Part shown: piece after piece, positions 24,426-31,897 of the stretch | How positions within the stretch are numbered: the first letter of the stretch is position 1 | How the letters are laid out: the number at the start of each line of letters is the position of its first letter | Source: JARRON01 sp037383845 | GTDB lineage: Bacteria > Pseudomonadota > Gammaproteobacteria > Steroidobacterales > XN24 | NCBI GenBank assembly: GCA_037383845.1 | Contig: JARRON010000005.1 | Coordinates: forward strand, 1-64,000 | Direction: 5' to 3' | Length of the DNA stretch: 64,000 nucleotides | The notes under the pieces: generated by a model | What the model was told of the DNA's origin: nothing | The model's input: the letters and a program-made list of their open reading frames with translations, nothing else | The model's database searches: none | Program-made: the position numbers and the translations under genes

Positions 24426-24455
24426 GAGCTAACTCCTCGCTGTCGCCGCCGTGCC

Positions 24456-24773
24456 TCAGGCGCCGGCGTCGATGCCCGTGATCTTGACCTGGGTGAAAGC
24501 CTGCCGGTGGCCCTTGGTCCGCCGGTAGTTCTTGCGCCGGCGGAACTTCAGCACTTCCACCTTGCGGCCCTTGCCCTGCGCCATGACGCTGGCCTTCACC
24601 TTCCCGCCCTCGATATAGGGCTTGCCGACGGTGACGTTGTCGCCGTCGCCCACCAGGAGGACCTGGTCGAACTCGACGGTGGCGCCCTCCTCGGCTTCGA
24701 GCTTCTCAACCCGAAGCACGGAGCCTTCGCTCACCCGGTACTGCTTGCCGCCCGTTGCAATCACGGCGTACAT
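24456..24773 (-). CDS. rplU: 50S ribosomal protein L21
   Basis: 105-residue 23S rRNA-binding protein. The ATG at 24773 starts MYAVIATGGKQYRVSEGSVL, the canonical N-terminus, preceded by AGGAGA; longer in-frame starts were not used. The C-terminal part KFRRRKNYRRTKGHRQAFTQ is the typical basic rRNA-binding segment. First gene of the rplU-rpmA unit and divergent from ispB, again the conserved gammaproteobacterial order. Confidence 0.97.
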   Translation of the reverse strand: MYAVIATGGKQYRVSEGSVLRVEKLEAEEGATVEFDQVLLVGDGDNVTVGKPYIEGGKVKASVMAQGKGRKVEVLKFRRRKNYRRTKGHRQAFTQVKITGIDAGA

Positions 24774-24997
24774 GGAAACTCTCCTGAAATCCGGTTGCCC
24801 GCAGCCGACGTGTCCGACTGCAAGGAAGCCGGGCATTTTAGGCTTAACCCGGCCGCCGGTCAAACCCCGTCGGCGGCGCGGATGGGGTGGCAGCGGCCCC
24901 CGAATCCCTCATAATTGCGCCTTTCGTCCGTCACTTCCGCCCAAGACCCATGCAACCAGGCTCGACTGCCGAAAATCTGTCCCGCGATCAGGGGATT

Positions 24998-25966
24998 ATG
25001 AGCCTCGAAAGCGTCCGCGCCCTGGCGGACGGCGACCTGGAGGCACTCGACCGGCTGATCCTCCAGCGGCTCTCCAGCGACGTGGCGCTGGTGAACCAGG
25101 TGGCCCGGCACATCGTCGGCGGCGGCGGCAAGCGGCTGCGGCCCCTGCTCGTGATGCTCGCCGCCCGGGCCTGCGGGTATTCGGGCTCGGGTCACGTCGA
25201 GGCCGCCGCGGTGGTGGAATTCATTCACACGGCCACCCTTCTGCATGACGACGTGGTGGACGGGTCGAACCTCCGGCGGGGTCGGGACACGGCCAACTCC
25301 GTTTTCGGCGACGAGGCCAGCGTCCTGGTGGGCGACTTCCTTTACTCGCGGGCCTTCCAGATGATGGTGAGCCTCGGGCAGATGCGCATCATGGAGATCA
25401 TGGCCGACGCCACGAACGTCATCGCCGAGGGCGAGGTCATGCAGCTGATGAACTGCGGGGACCCGGACACGGACGAGGCCCGCTACTTCGACGTCATCCG
25501 CTGCAAGACGGCCAAACTGTTCGAGGCCGGCGCGGAGGCGGCGGCCGTGCTGGCCGACGCCCCGGCGGAAGCCGAGTCGGCCCTGGCCGAATACGGCATG
25601 CGCCTGGGCACCGCCTTCCAGCTGGTGGACGACGCCCTGGACTATTCAGCGTCCGCCGCGGACATGGGCAAGAACGTGGGCGACGACCTGGCGGAGGGCA
25701 AGCCGACACTGCCGCTGATCCACGCCATGCGGGAGGGCACGCCGGAGCAGGCCGCCGTCATTCGCCGGGCCGTGCAGAACGGCGGCCTGGAGGACCTGGA
25801 GGCGATCCTGGCTGCTATTGAATCGACCGGGGCCCTCCTCTACACTGCGCGGCTCGCGCGCGAGCATGCCGACGCCGCCATAGGTGCCCTGGCGCCCCTT
25901 CCCGAGTCGGACTTCAAAGACGCCCTGGCGTCGCTGGCGCGCATCGCCGTCGAGCGAACCGGCTGA
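24998..25966 (+). CDS. ispB: Octaprenyl (all-trans polyprenyl) diphosphate synthase IspB
   Basis: Makes the side chain of ubiquinone from FPP and IPP. The ATG at 24998 begins MSLESVRALADGDLEALDRL, which aligns with E. coli IspB; an earlier ATG would add an unrelated leader. 322 residues. Both Asp-rich motifs are present: LLHDDVVDGSNLRRG (FARM) and QLVDDALDYS (SARM), plus GGGGKRLRPLLVMLAARA and EGKPTLPLIHAM. It is divergent from rplU and uses products of the MEP pathway in which IspH takes part. Confidence 0.95.
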   Translation: MSLESVRALADGDLEALDRLILQRLSSDVALVNQVARHIVGGGGKRLRPLLVMLAARACGYSGSGHVEAAAVVEFIHTATLLHDDVVDGSNLRRGRDTANSVFGDEASVLVGDFLYSRAFQMMVSLGQMRIMEIMADATNVIAEGEVMQLMNCGDPDTDEARYFDVIRCKTAKLFEAGAEAAAVLADAPAEAESALAEYGMRLGTAFQLVDDALDYSASAADMGKNVGDDLAEGKPTLPLIHAMREGTPEQAAVIRRAVQNGGLEDLEAILAAIESTGALLYTARLAREHADAAIGALAPLPESDFKDALASLARIAVERTG

Positions 25967-25996
25967 CAGGCCGGGAAGCCCCGACAGGCCTGGCAT

Positions 25997-26073
<77 letters not shown>

Positions 26074-26119
26074 CTTTTTGTTTCCATGTCCGTCCCCTGC
26101 TTTTCCGCCAGACACTTCC

Positions 26120-26503
26120 ATGTTTTCGGTCAGCGCTGAGCTGAATACCCCGGGCCGTTTCGCATGGCGGCTGCTCACGGACACGCGCGCCTGGCCCCGC
26201 TGGGGGCCGAGCGTCCGCGACGTCGAGACGCCGCAGAGAGTCATCGGTCCCGGCGCCACCGGCCGGGTGCGAACGGCCGCCGGCATATGGCTGCCCTTCG
26301 CCGTGACGGAGTGGGAAGACGGCGCCTGGTGGGCCTGGAAGGTCGCCGGGATCCCCGCGACGGGACACGGGGTGACGCCCCTCGGGCCGGACAGGTGCCG
26401 GGTGAAGTTCACTGTGCCGGCCTGGGCGCCGTGGTACCTGCCGGTGTGCCGCCGGGCCCTGGACCGGCTGGCGGCGCTGGCCGAAGACAGCCTCGAGGAC
26501 TAG
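26120..26503 (+). CDS. SRPBCC-family (START-like) protein, probable lipid or hydrophobic-ligand binder
   Basis: 127 residues from the ATG at 26120. The opening FSVSAELNTPGRFAWRLLTD-TRAWPRWGPSV and the later VTEWEDGAWWAWKVAGIPAT match polyketide cyclase / SRPBCC proteins, which form a helix-grip cavity for hydrophobic ligands. No catalytic residues can be named. It directly follows tRNA-Pro and converges on pqiC; the two stop codons share a CTAG. Function is unknown. Confidence 0.75.
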   Translation: MFSVSAELNTPGRFAWRLLTDTRAWPRWGPSVRDVETPQRVIGPGATGRVRTAAGIWLPFAVTEWEDGAWWAWKVAGIPATGHGVTPLGPDRCRVKFTVPAWAPWYLPVCRRALDRLAALAEDSLED

Positions 26504-27096
26504 GTCCCGCCCGGCCCGGGCGGCATGGCGCGTATGGCCGCGGCGATCCGGGCAGCGAGCTCGGAAAGGGCCGCGGCATGGGCGCCCACGAAAGCCTCCA
26601 TGGTGTCGCCGGCAGGCTCGGAAATGTCTTCCCGGGCGAACGCCACCACCTCGCCGGAATCGGCGTCGGCGAGGCTCCAGCGGGCCACCAGGTCCACCGT
26701 CTCGCCCATCCGGCCGTCCAGCCGCGCCAGCCGCACCGATACCTGGTAATCGACCGCCATCCTGGGTTGCTCCGGGTAAGTGACCACCCGGCTGCTGGCC
26801 AGCCGCCTGGCCAGCTCCTCGCCGATCAGGCGGAGGATGGCGTCGTCCAGGGGCTCTGCCCAGCGATGCAAGGCCTCCGGCTCCAGCCGCGACGGGCCGG
26901 TCCGCTGCATTATCTGGGAGCGGTCCACGTACCGCGGCACCTCCACCGGCCCGACGTATACCGACGCTGCGTCGGCCTCCCATGCGGCGGGCATGGCCGC
27001 GACGGGCTCCAGCCTCCAGAGGCTGGGGGACGGGCTGCGGGCCGCGCAGCCGGCCACCAGCAGCAGGGTTACGATCCACGCGATCCGTCGGGCCAT
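26500..27096 (-). CDS. pqiC: PqiC-like outer-membrane lipoprotein (ABC-type transport auxiliary)
   Basis: 198-residue lipoprotein; signal peptide MARRIAWIVTLLLVAGC with lipobox VAGC. The mature part (SLWRLEPVAA, VYVGPVEVPRYVDRSQIMQR, RWAEPLDDAILRLIGEELAR) is typical of the PqiC/YmbA family, which forms an outer-membrane ring at the end of the PqiB tunnel. The ATG overlaps the pqiB stop. Last gene of the pqi operon. Confidence 0.9.
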   Translation of the reverse strand: MARRIAWIVTLLLVAGCAARSPSPSLWRLEPVAAMPAAWEADAASVYVGPVEVPRYVDRSQIMQRTGPSRLEPEALHRWAEPLDDAILRLIGEELARRLASSRVVTYPEQPRMAVDYQVSVRLARLDGRMGETVDLVARWSLADADSGEVVAFAREDISEPAGDTMEAFVGAHAAALSELAARIAAAIRAMPPGPGGT

Positions 27097-28763
27097 CAGT
27101 TCTCCTCCCCGCCCTTGCCCCGCAGCAGCGCCTCCGGGTGCTGCTCCAGGTACTCGGCCAGACTGCGGATGGAGCGGGCAGCGTCCGCCACCACCCGGAG
27201 CAGGCGTTTCATCTCGATGCTTGCGGGAGAGTCCGGCGCCAGCAGTGTTTCGGCGTTGGACAGCACCCGTTCGGTGTGGGCCAGGGACGCCGTCACGGCC
27301 GGCATCATGCCCTCGTTCATCTGCCGGGCCACCTCCCGCATGTCCTCCATGAGTTCCGCCAGGGACGCCAGGGTCTGACGGGTCTGTTCGGAGTTCAGCA
27401 GCTGGCTCATGCTCGCGGCGGTGTCGTTCAGGTTGGCGCCGATCTCGTCGAAGGGCACCTCGTCCAGCCGGGACGCGATCCGGGTCAGGGTCTGGGTCAG
27501 CTCATCGAAGCGGCCAGGAATGGTGGGGATGACCGGATAGCCGCGCTCGCTGCCGACCTGCGCCGGCTGGGCATCCTCGAAGATGTTGATGTCGACGTAG
27601 AGGCCGCCGGTGATCAGGTTGCCCGTCTTCAGCTGCGCCCGCAGGCCCTGGGCCACCAGCTTATCCAGCTCGTCCTCCCCCTGGGGCGCTTCCCCGTAGA
27701 CGTACTCCTGCACCCGGTCGGGATAGACCTCCAGCAGCACCGAAGTCTTGAAGGACGCCTCGGCCGGCCGGTACTCGATGGTCACGTCTGCCACCGTGCC
27801 GATCTCCATCCCGTGGAGCTCCACCGGCGCGCCCCGGACCAGCCCGCGGGCGGCCTGGTCGAACTTGGCCAGGTAATACTCCTTGCGCGTGGCGAAGACC
27901 TCCTCTTCCGACGCCCGCCGGGAAGGGAACAGCGGGAAGACCCGGTCTTGCTCCACCGGGCTGCCGGTCCGGAGGGCCCGCGACGTGTCGAAGGCGACGC
28001 CGCCGATGAGCATGCTGACCAGCGAGCCCGTCTGCAGGGACAGCCCCTCCGCACCCAGGTTCACGTTCACGCCTCCGGCTTCCCAGAAGCGGGTGTTGGT
28101 GTTGACGAACTGGTCGTAGGGCGCGCGCACGAAAACGCGTACCTCCACGAAACTCCCGTCCTCGGCCAGCTGGTAGGAGACCACCTCGCCGGCACGGATC
28201 TCGCGGAAGTAAACCGGGGCCCCCACGGACAGGGAACCCAGGCCCGGCGCCTGCAGGCGGAAGTGGGTGCCCGGCTGGTCCTGGGTGACCACCGGCGGCT
28301 CTTCAAGTCCCTCGAACCGCCGGGTCCTGCTGCCTTCCCGGGACGGATCCATGGCCACGTAGGCGCCTGAGAAAAGCGTCCCGAGGCCGGACACACCACC
28401 GGAGCTGACCCTGGGACGAACGACCCAGAAACGGGTCTGGTCCGTGACGTAGTCGTCGAGCTCGGCGTTGAGCTGCGCCTCGACGATCACCGCATCCAGC
28501 CCCCCGGCCAGCCGGATCGAGTTCACCATGCCCACCTGGACGTCCTTGTACTTGACCGGCGTGCGGCCCGCCTCCAGGCCTTCGGCCGTGTGGAAGGTGA
28601 TTTCGACCGTCGGCCCCATGTCCGCCAGCGCCTTCCACGCCACCCAGCCGGCGGCGACCAGGGCAACGATGGGCACGACCCAGACGGCCGACAGGCGGCG
28701 GCCCGACCGGATCTCCGGCTCCGCCGGCGACGTGTCGTCCCTTTCCCGCGAGGATTCATTCAT
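27096..28763 (-). CDS. pqiB: PqiB, MCE-domain intermembrane lipid transport protein
   Basis: 555-residue periplasmic tunnel protein with one N-terminal membrane helix (LSAVWVVPIVALVAAGWVAW). Three MCE (MlaD-like) repeats follow: near residue 45 (ITFHTAEGLEAGRTPVKYKD), near 165 (LGSLSVGAPVYFREIRAGEV) and near 295 (QAARGLVRGAPVELHGMEIG). A long C-terminal helix-rich region (about 410-545) would form the needle to the outer membrane. In E. coli PqiB hexamers span the periplasm. It overlaps pqiA2 by eight bases and pqiC by four. Confidence 0.93.
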   Translation of the reverse strand: MNESSRERDDTSPAEPEIRSGRRLSAVWVVPIVALVAAGWVAWKALADMGPTVEITFHTAEGLEAGRTPVKYKDVQVGMVNSIRLAGGLDAVIVEAQLNAELDDYVTDQTRFWVVRPRVSSGGVSGLGTLFSGAYVAMDPSREGSRTRRFEGLEEPPVVTQDQPGTHFRLQAPGLGSLSVGAPVYFREIRAGEVVSYQLAEDGSFVEVRVFVRAPYDQFVNTNTRFWEAGGVNVNLGAEGLSLQTGSLVSMLIGGVAFDTSRALRTGSPVEQDRVFPLFPSRRASEEEVFATRKEYYLAKFDQAARGLVRGAPVELHGMEIGTVADVTIEYRPAEASFKTSVLLEVYPDRVQEYVYGEAPQGEDELDKLVAQGLRAQLKTGNLITGGLYVDINIFEDAQPAQVGSERGYPVIPTIPGRFDELTQTLTRIASRLDEVPFDEIGANLNDTAASMSQLLNSEQTRQTLASLAELMEDMREVARQMNEGMMPAVTASLAHTERVLSNAETLLAPDSPASIEMKRLLRVVADAARSIRSLAEYLEQHPEALLRGKGGEEN

Positions 28764-29382
28764 GGGCGTTGCTCTCCGCGGCGTCCCACATCAGGCGCGG
28801 ATCGAATGACATGGCCGCGAACATGGTCAGCACCACGACGGCCCCGAAGAAGACGATGCCCGGCTGCGGCGTCACCGTGGCGAGATTACCGAGTGATACC
28901 AGTGCCGCGAGCACGGTGACCACGTACACGTCCACCATGGACCAGCGGCCAACGAAGTCCACCAGCCGGTAGACGCGGGTACGTATCACCATCCGCCCGG
29001 TCCAGCGCCCGTGCACAGAGGCCAGCAGGAAGGCCAGCAGGATCACCTTGCCCAGGGGCACAAGCACGCTGGCCACGAACACGATCAGCGCGAGGGGCCA
29101 CTGGCCGTGGCTGAAAAGGTAGTACACGCCGCTCAGGATGGTGTCGGTCTGGGTGCGGCCCAGAGTCACGGTTTTCATCACCGGCAGCATGTTGGCCGGC
29201 AGGTAGCAGATCATCGCCGCGACCAGGAACGCCCACGTCCGGGTGAGACTGTCCTTCTTTCGCAAGTGGAGCCGGGCATGGCAACGCGGACAGTGGCCGT
29301 CGCCAATGGCCGGGCGGCGGCTCACCAGGCCGCAGACGTGGCAGCTCACCAGGCCGGCCTGCTTCGCGGTGATGGCCGTCAC
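28756..29382 (-). CDS. pqiA: PqiA C-terminal half, separate inner-membrane protein
   Basis: 208 residues. An N-terminal zinc-ribbon-like segment (CHVCGLVSRR ... GHCPRCHARL) is followed by four membrane helices (AFLVAAMICYLPANMLPVM, WPLALIVFVASVLVPLGKVI, VDVYVVTVLAALVSLGNLA, IVFFGAVVVLTMFAAMSF). In E. coli PqiA is one protein of about 417 residues containing two such units. Here the second unit is its own gene, starting within the stop of the first (ATGA). It presumably forms the inner-membrane part of the Pqi transporter together with the other half. Confidence 0.88.
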   Translation of the reverse strand: MTAITAKQAGLVSCHVCGLVSRRPAIGDGHCPRCHARLHLRKKDSLTRTWAFLVAAMICYLPANMLPVMKTVTLGRTQTDTILSGVYYLFSHGQWPLALIVFVASVLVPLGKVILLAFLLASVHGRWTGRMVIRTRVYRLVDFVGRWSMVDVYVVTVLAALVSLGNLATVTPQPGIVFFGAVVVLTMFAAMSFDPRLMWDAAESNAHE

Positions 29383-29993
29383 GCGTCTGCCTCCACCAGC
29401 CCCCAGAGGTCCTGGTCATCGATCACGGACGCCGCCGCCGCCAGCAGGAGCACCGCACCTCCGAGGGCCCAGAGCGCCGGACCCGGGATGATCCGGGCCA
29501 TGTCGGCAAGCTTCACGGCGGAGACGATGACGCCGAGGATGAACACGTCGGCCATGCCCCACGGGCTGACCGCGTCCGTGGCGCGGAACGCCCATACCGT
29601 GCCCCGGGGAAGGTGCCCGAAGTGCACCGGCAACAGCGTATAGAGCAGGATGCAGATCTGTACGCCCGGCACCAGGATGGCGGTGAACAGCACCAGCAGT
29701 GCCACCATCGGGAAGTCCTCCTGCCAGAGCTGCTCCACGCCGCTGATGAGTGTGGTCTGGGTCGTGCTGCCGGAGAACTCGAAAGCCAGAAAGGGAAACA
29801 GGTTGGCCACCAGGAACAGGGCCAGTGCCGCCATGGCGAAGGCCAGCGCCTTCTCCAGGGCCCGGTGATGACGGACGTACAGGGGGCTGCCGCAGCGCCG
29901 GCAGCGGGCTGCGGCGCCCTCGGGGATATCCACCAGGCGATGCAGGAGGTCGCAATCGTGGCAGGCCAGCCAGCGCCCCTGCATCCCGCTCAC
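29379..29993 (-). CDS. pqiA: PqiA N-terminal half, separate inner-membrane protein
   Basis: About 204 residues, first gene of the pqi operon. Zinc-ribbon-like cysteines (CHDCDLLHRLVDI ... CRRCGSPLYV) precede four membrane helices, including ALAFAMAALALFLVANLFPF and VALLVLFTAILVPGVQICIL. The GTG at 29993 is preferred because GGGAGGAGG lies just upstream; ATG at 29984 is also possible. It overlaps the second half by ATGA. The split is clean, with both halves intact and coupled, so it looks like a real two-gene form rather than a broken gene. Confidence 0.87.
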   Translation of the reverse strand: MSGMQGRWLACHDCDLLHRLVDIPEGAAARCRRCGSPLYVRHHRALEKALAFAMAALALFLVANLFPFLAFEFSGSTTQTTLISGVEQLWQEDFPMVALLVLFTAILVPGVQICILLYTLLPVHFGHLPRGTVWAFRATDAVSPWGMADVFILGVIVSAVKLADMARIIPGPALWALGGAVLLLAAAASVIDDQDLWGLVEADA

Positions 29994-30086
29994 CGCACCT
30001 CCTCCCACATGGTCGTAAGACTATAGGGGAGGCGAGTGCGGCAAGGCCAGCCGCGGCGGTCGCGGCAAGGAACCTCTGACCCCCGC

Positions 30087-30107
30087 CGGGGCATGGGTCG
30101 TGCCCCG
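30087..30107. terminator. GC hairpin between mscS and the pqi operon
   Basis: CGGGGCA (30087-30093) and TGCCCCG (30101-30107) pair perfectly around a 7-base loop. No T-run on either strand, so it may be a weak terminator or an mRNA end protector after mscS. Confidence 0.4.
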
Positions 30108-30121
30108 CCCGGGAGTCCGGA

Positions 30122-30958
30122 TCAGGAGGCTTCCTGGTAGACGTGCACGTCCCGCTGGGGGAAGGGAATGCTGATGCCTTCGGCGTCGAAGCGCTTCTTC
30201 ACCGTCTCCTGGGTATCAAAGAACAGCCCCCAGTAGTCGGCAGACTTGGCCCAGGGCCGGACGGCGAAGTTGACGCTGCTGTCGCCGAGCTCCGACAGCA
30301 CGATCACCGGCTCCGGGTCCTTGAGCACCCGGTCGTCGGCGTCCAGCACTTCCCTGATGATGCGCTTGGCCTTGTCGATGTCGTCGCCGTAGCCGATGCC
30401 GAAGGCCATGTCCACGCGGCGGGTGTCGTTGGCCGAATAGTTGGTGATGCTGCCGCTGGTCACCTGGCCGTTGGGCACGATGACGATCTTGTTGTCCGGC
30501 GTCTTCAGCTTGGTCGTGAAGATGGAGATTTCCTCCACGGAGCCCGCCACGCCGGCCGCCTCGATGTAGTCGCCGGCCTTGAAGGGCCGGAAGACCATCA
30601 TGAGCACACCGGCGGCGAAATTGGCCAGCGCGCCCTGCAGGGCCAGGCCGATGGCCAGGCCGGCGGCACCGAGCACGGCGATGAAGGACGTGGTCTGGAC
30701 GCCCAGCTGGCCCGCGGCCGCGATGACCACGATGGCGATCAGGCCCCAGTAGGCCACGTTGCGGACGAAACCGATCAGCGTGGAATCCGCATCGGCCCGT
30801 TCCATCGCAGCCACCAGCGCCCTGACAAGCCCCTTGGCGATCCAGCGGCCGATGACGAATACGGCAAGGGCGGCGAGGAGCTGCAGGCCGAAGGCGGCCG
30901 CTCCGTCGTAGAACCTCGACAGCGTGTCACCGTCGAGCCAGGCCTTCATCTGTTCCAT
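30122..30958 (-). CDS. mscS: Small-conductance mechanosensitive channel MscS
   Basis: 278 residues, the size of E. coli MscS. Membrane helices at about 23-45, 65-85 and 90-115. The pore helix region SFIAVLGAAGLAIGLALQGA, then LANFAAGVLMMVFRPFKAGD, is the MscS signature. The cytoplasmic beta domain follows (FTTKLKTPDNKIVIVPNGQV, then ITNYSANDTRRVDM). It protects against osmotic downshift by releasing solutes. The ATG at 30958 has GGGGGAG upstream. Divergent from lemA. Confidence 0.96.
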   Translation of the reverse strand: MEQMKAWLDGDTLSRFYDGAAAFGLQLLAALAVFVIGRWIAKGLVRALVAAMERADADSTLIGFVRNVAYWGLIAIVVIAAAGQLGVQTTSFIAVLGAAGLAIGLALQGALANFAAGVLMMVFRPFKAGDYIEAAGVAGSVEEISIFTTKLKTPDNKIVIVPNGQVTSGSITNYSANDTRRVDMAFGIGYGDDIDKAKRIIREVLDADDRVLKDPEPVIVLSELGDSSVNFAVRPWAKSADYWGLFFDTQETVKKRFDAEGISIPFPQRDVHVYQEAS

Positions 30959-31278
30959 GCAATCTCCCCCGGAGATGGATTATCGAAGAGCTTGTCGGCC
31001 GGGGAATTTACCACGACGCTGCCCGGGGCAGCCAAGTCGCTGGGGCCCACGGGCGCCCGGGCCCGGGGGGCCGCCATCCCGGGAGCAGCCTCGCGGACGC
31101 AGGTGACAGGCGGCAAACGCCGGCTGTAATGCTCATGGCCGGCGGCGGCACGGACGTCCTTCGGCAGCGGGCTTCCGGCGCTCACCGGCAACGCTCCGCG
31201 CGCCCACGGTGGCGAGGGCCGTCCCGCGTGGCTTATTCTCGCGGCAGCGCGTTTTTGCGACCAAAGAGGACAGGATTC
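30959..31278. other. 320-base divergent intergenic region between mscS and lemA
   Basis: Holds the promoters of mscS (minus) and lemA (plus). TTATTC at about 31230 could be a weak -10 for lemA, but no matching -35 stands out. The rest is GC-rich with no convincing gene, repeat or operator. Confidence 0.5.
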
Positions 31279-31863
31279 ATGGGCTGGCTCATTTTTCTTG
31301 CCATCGTGGCAGCGCTGGTGGCCTGGGGCATCAGCATCTACAACCGCCTGGTCAACCTGCGCAACGGCTTCAAGAACGCCTTCGCCCAGATCGACGTCCA
31401 GCTGACCCGGCGACACGACCTCATCCCGAACCTCGTGGAAGCGGTAAAGGGCTACATGAAGCACGAGCGGGAAACCCTCGAGGAAGTCATCTCGGCGCGA
31501 AACCGAGCCGTGGAGGGCCTCAAGGACGCGTCCGCCCACCCGGAAGACCCGGATGCCATACGGGAACTGTCCGGCGCCGAATCCCAGCTCTCCGGGGCCC
31601 TGGGGCGGCTGTTCGCGCTGGCGGAGGCTTATCCTGACCTGAAGGCCAACCAGAACGTAATGCACCTGCAGGAAGAGCTCTCCAGCACCGAGAACCGGGT
31701 GGCCTTCGCGCGGCAGGCCTTCAACGACGCGGTTATGGTCTACAACAACACCCGGGAGAACTTCCCGAACAACTTCATCGCCGGCTACTTCAACTTCAGG
31801 CCGGCAGAGTTCCTGAAGATCGAGTCAGAGGACAAGCGCAAGGTCCCCACGGTCGCGTTCTGA
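31279..31863 (+). CDS. lemA: LemA family protein
   Basis: 194-residue membrane-anchored coiled-coil protein. One N-terminal helix (WLIFLAIVAALVAWGISIY), then YNRLVNLRNGFKNAFAQIDV, RRHDLIPNLVEAVKGYMKHE and FARQAFNDAVMVYNNTRENF, followed by FPNNFIAGYFNF, all conserved in LemA. The role is not well defined. LemA genes very often sit beside an M48 / HtpX-like protease, as here (34 bases apart), suggesting a membrane quality-control unit. Confidence 0.94.
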   Translation: MGWLIFLAIVAALVAWGISIYNRLVNLRNGFKNAFAQIDVQLTRRHDLIPNLVEAVKGYMKHERETLEEVISARNRAVEGLKDASAHPEDPDAIRELSGAESQLSGALGRLFALAEAYPDLKANQNVMHLQEELSSTENRVAFARQAFNDAVMVYNNTRENFPNNFIAGYFNFRPAEFLKIESEDKRKVPTVAF

Positions 31864-31897
31864 GCTTGCTCAGCGCGTAACGCCTGCGGGCTGACCC

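Noticed and set aside
30085..30110. Hairpin at 30087-30107 as another copy of the dispersed palindrome
   Set aside because: The arms (CGGGGCA/TGCCCCG) do not match the GGGGCCGTGCCTCTT core.
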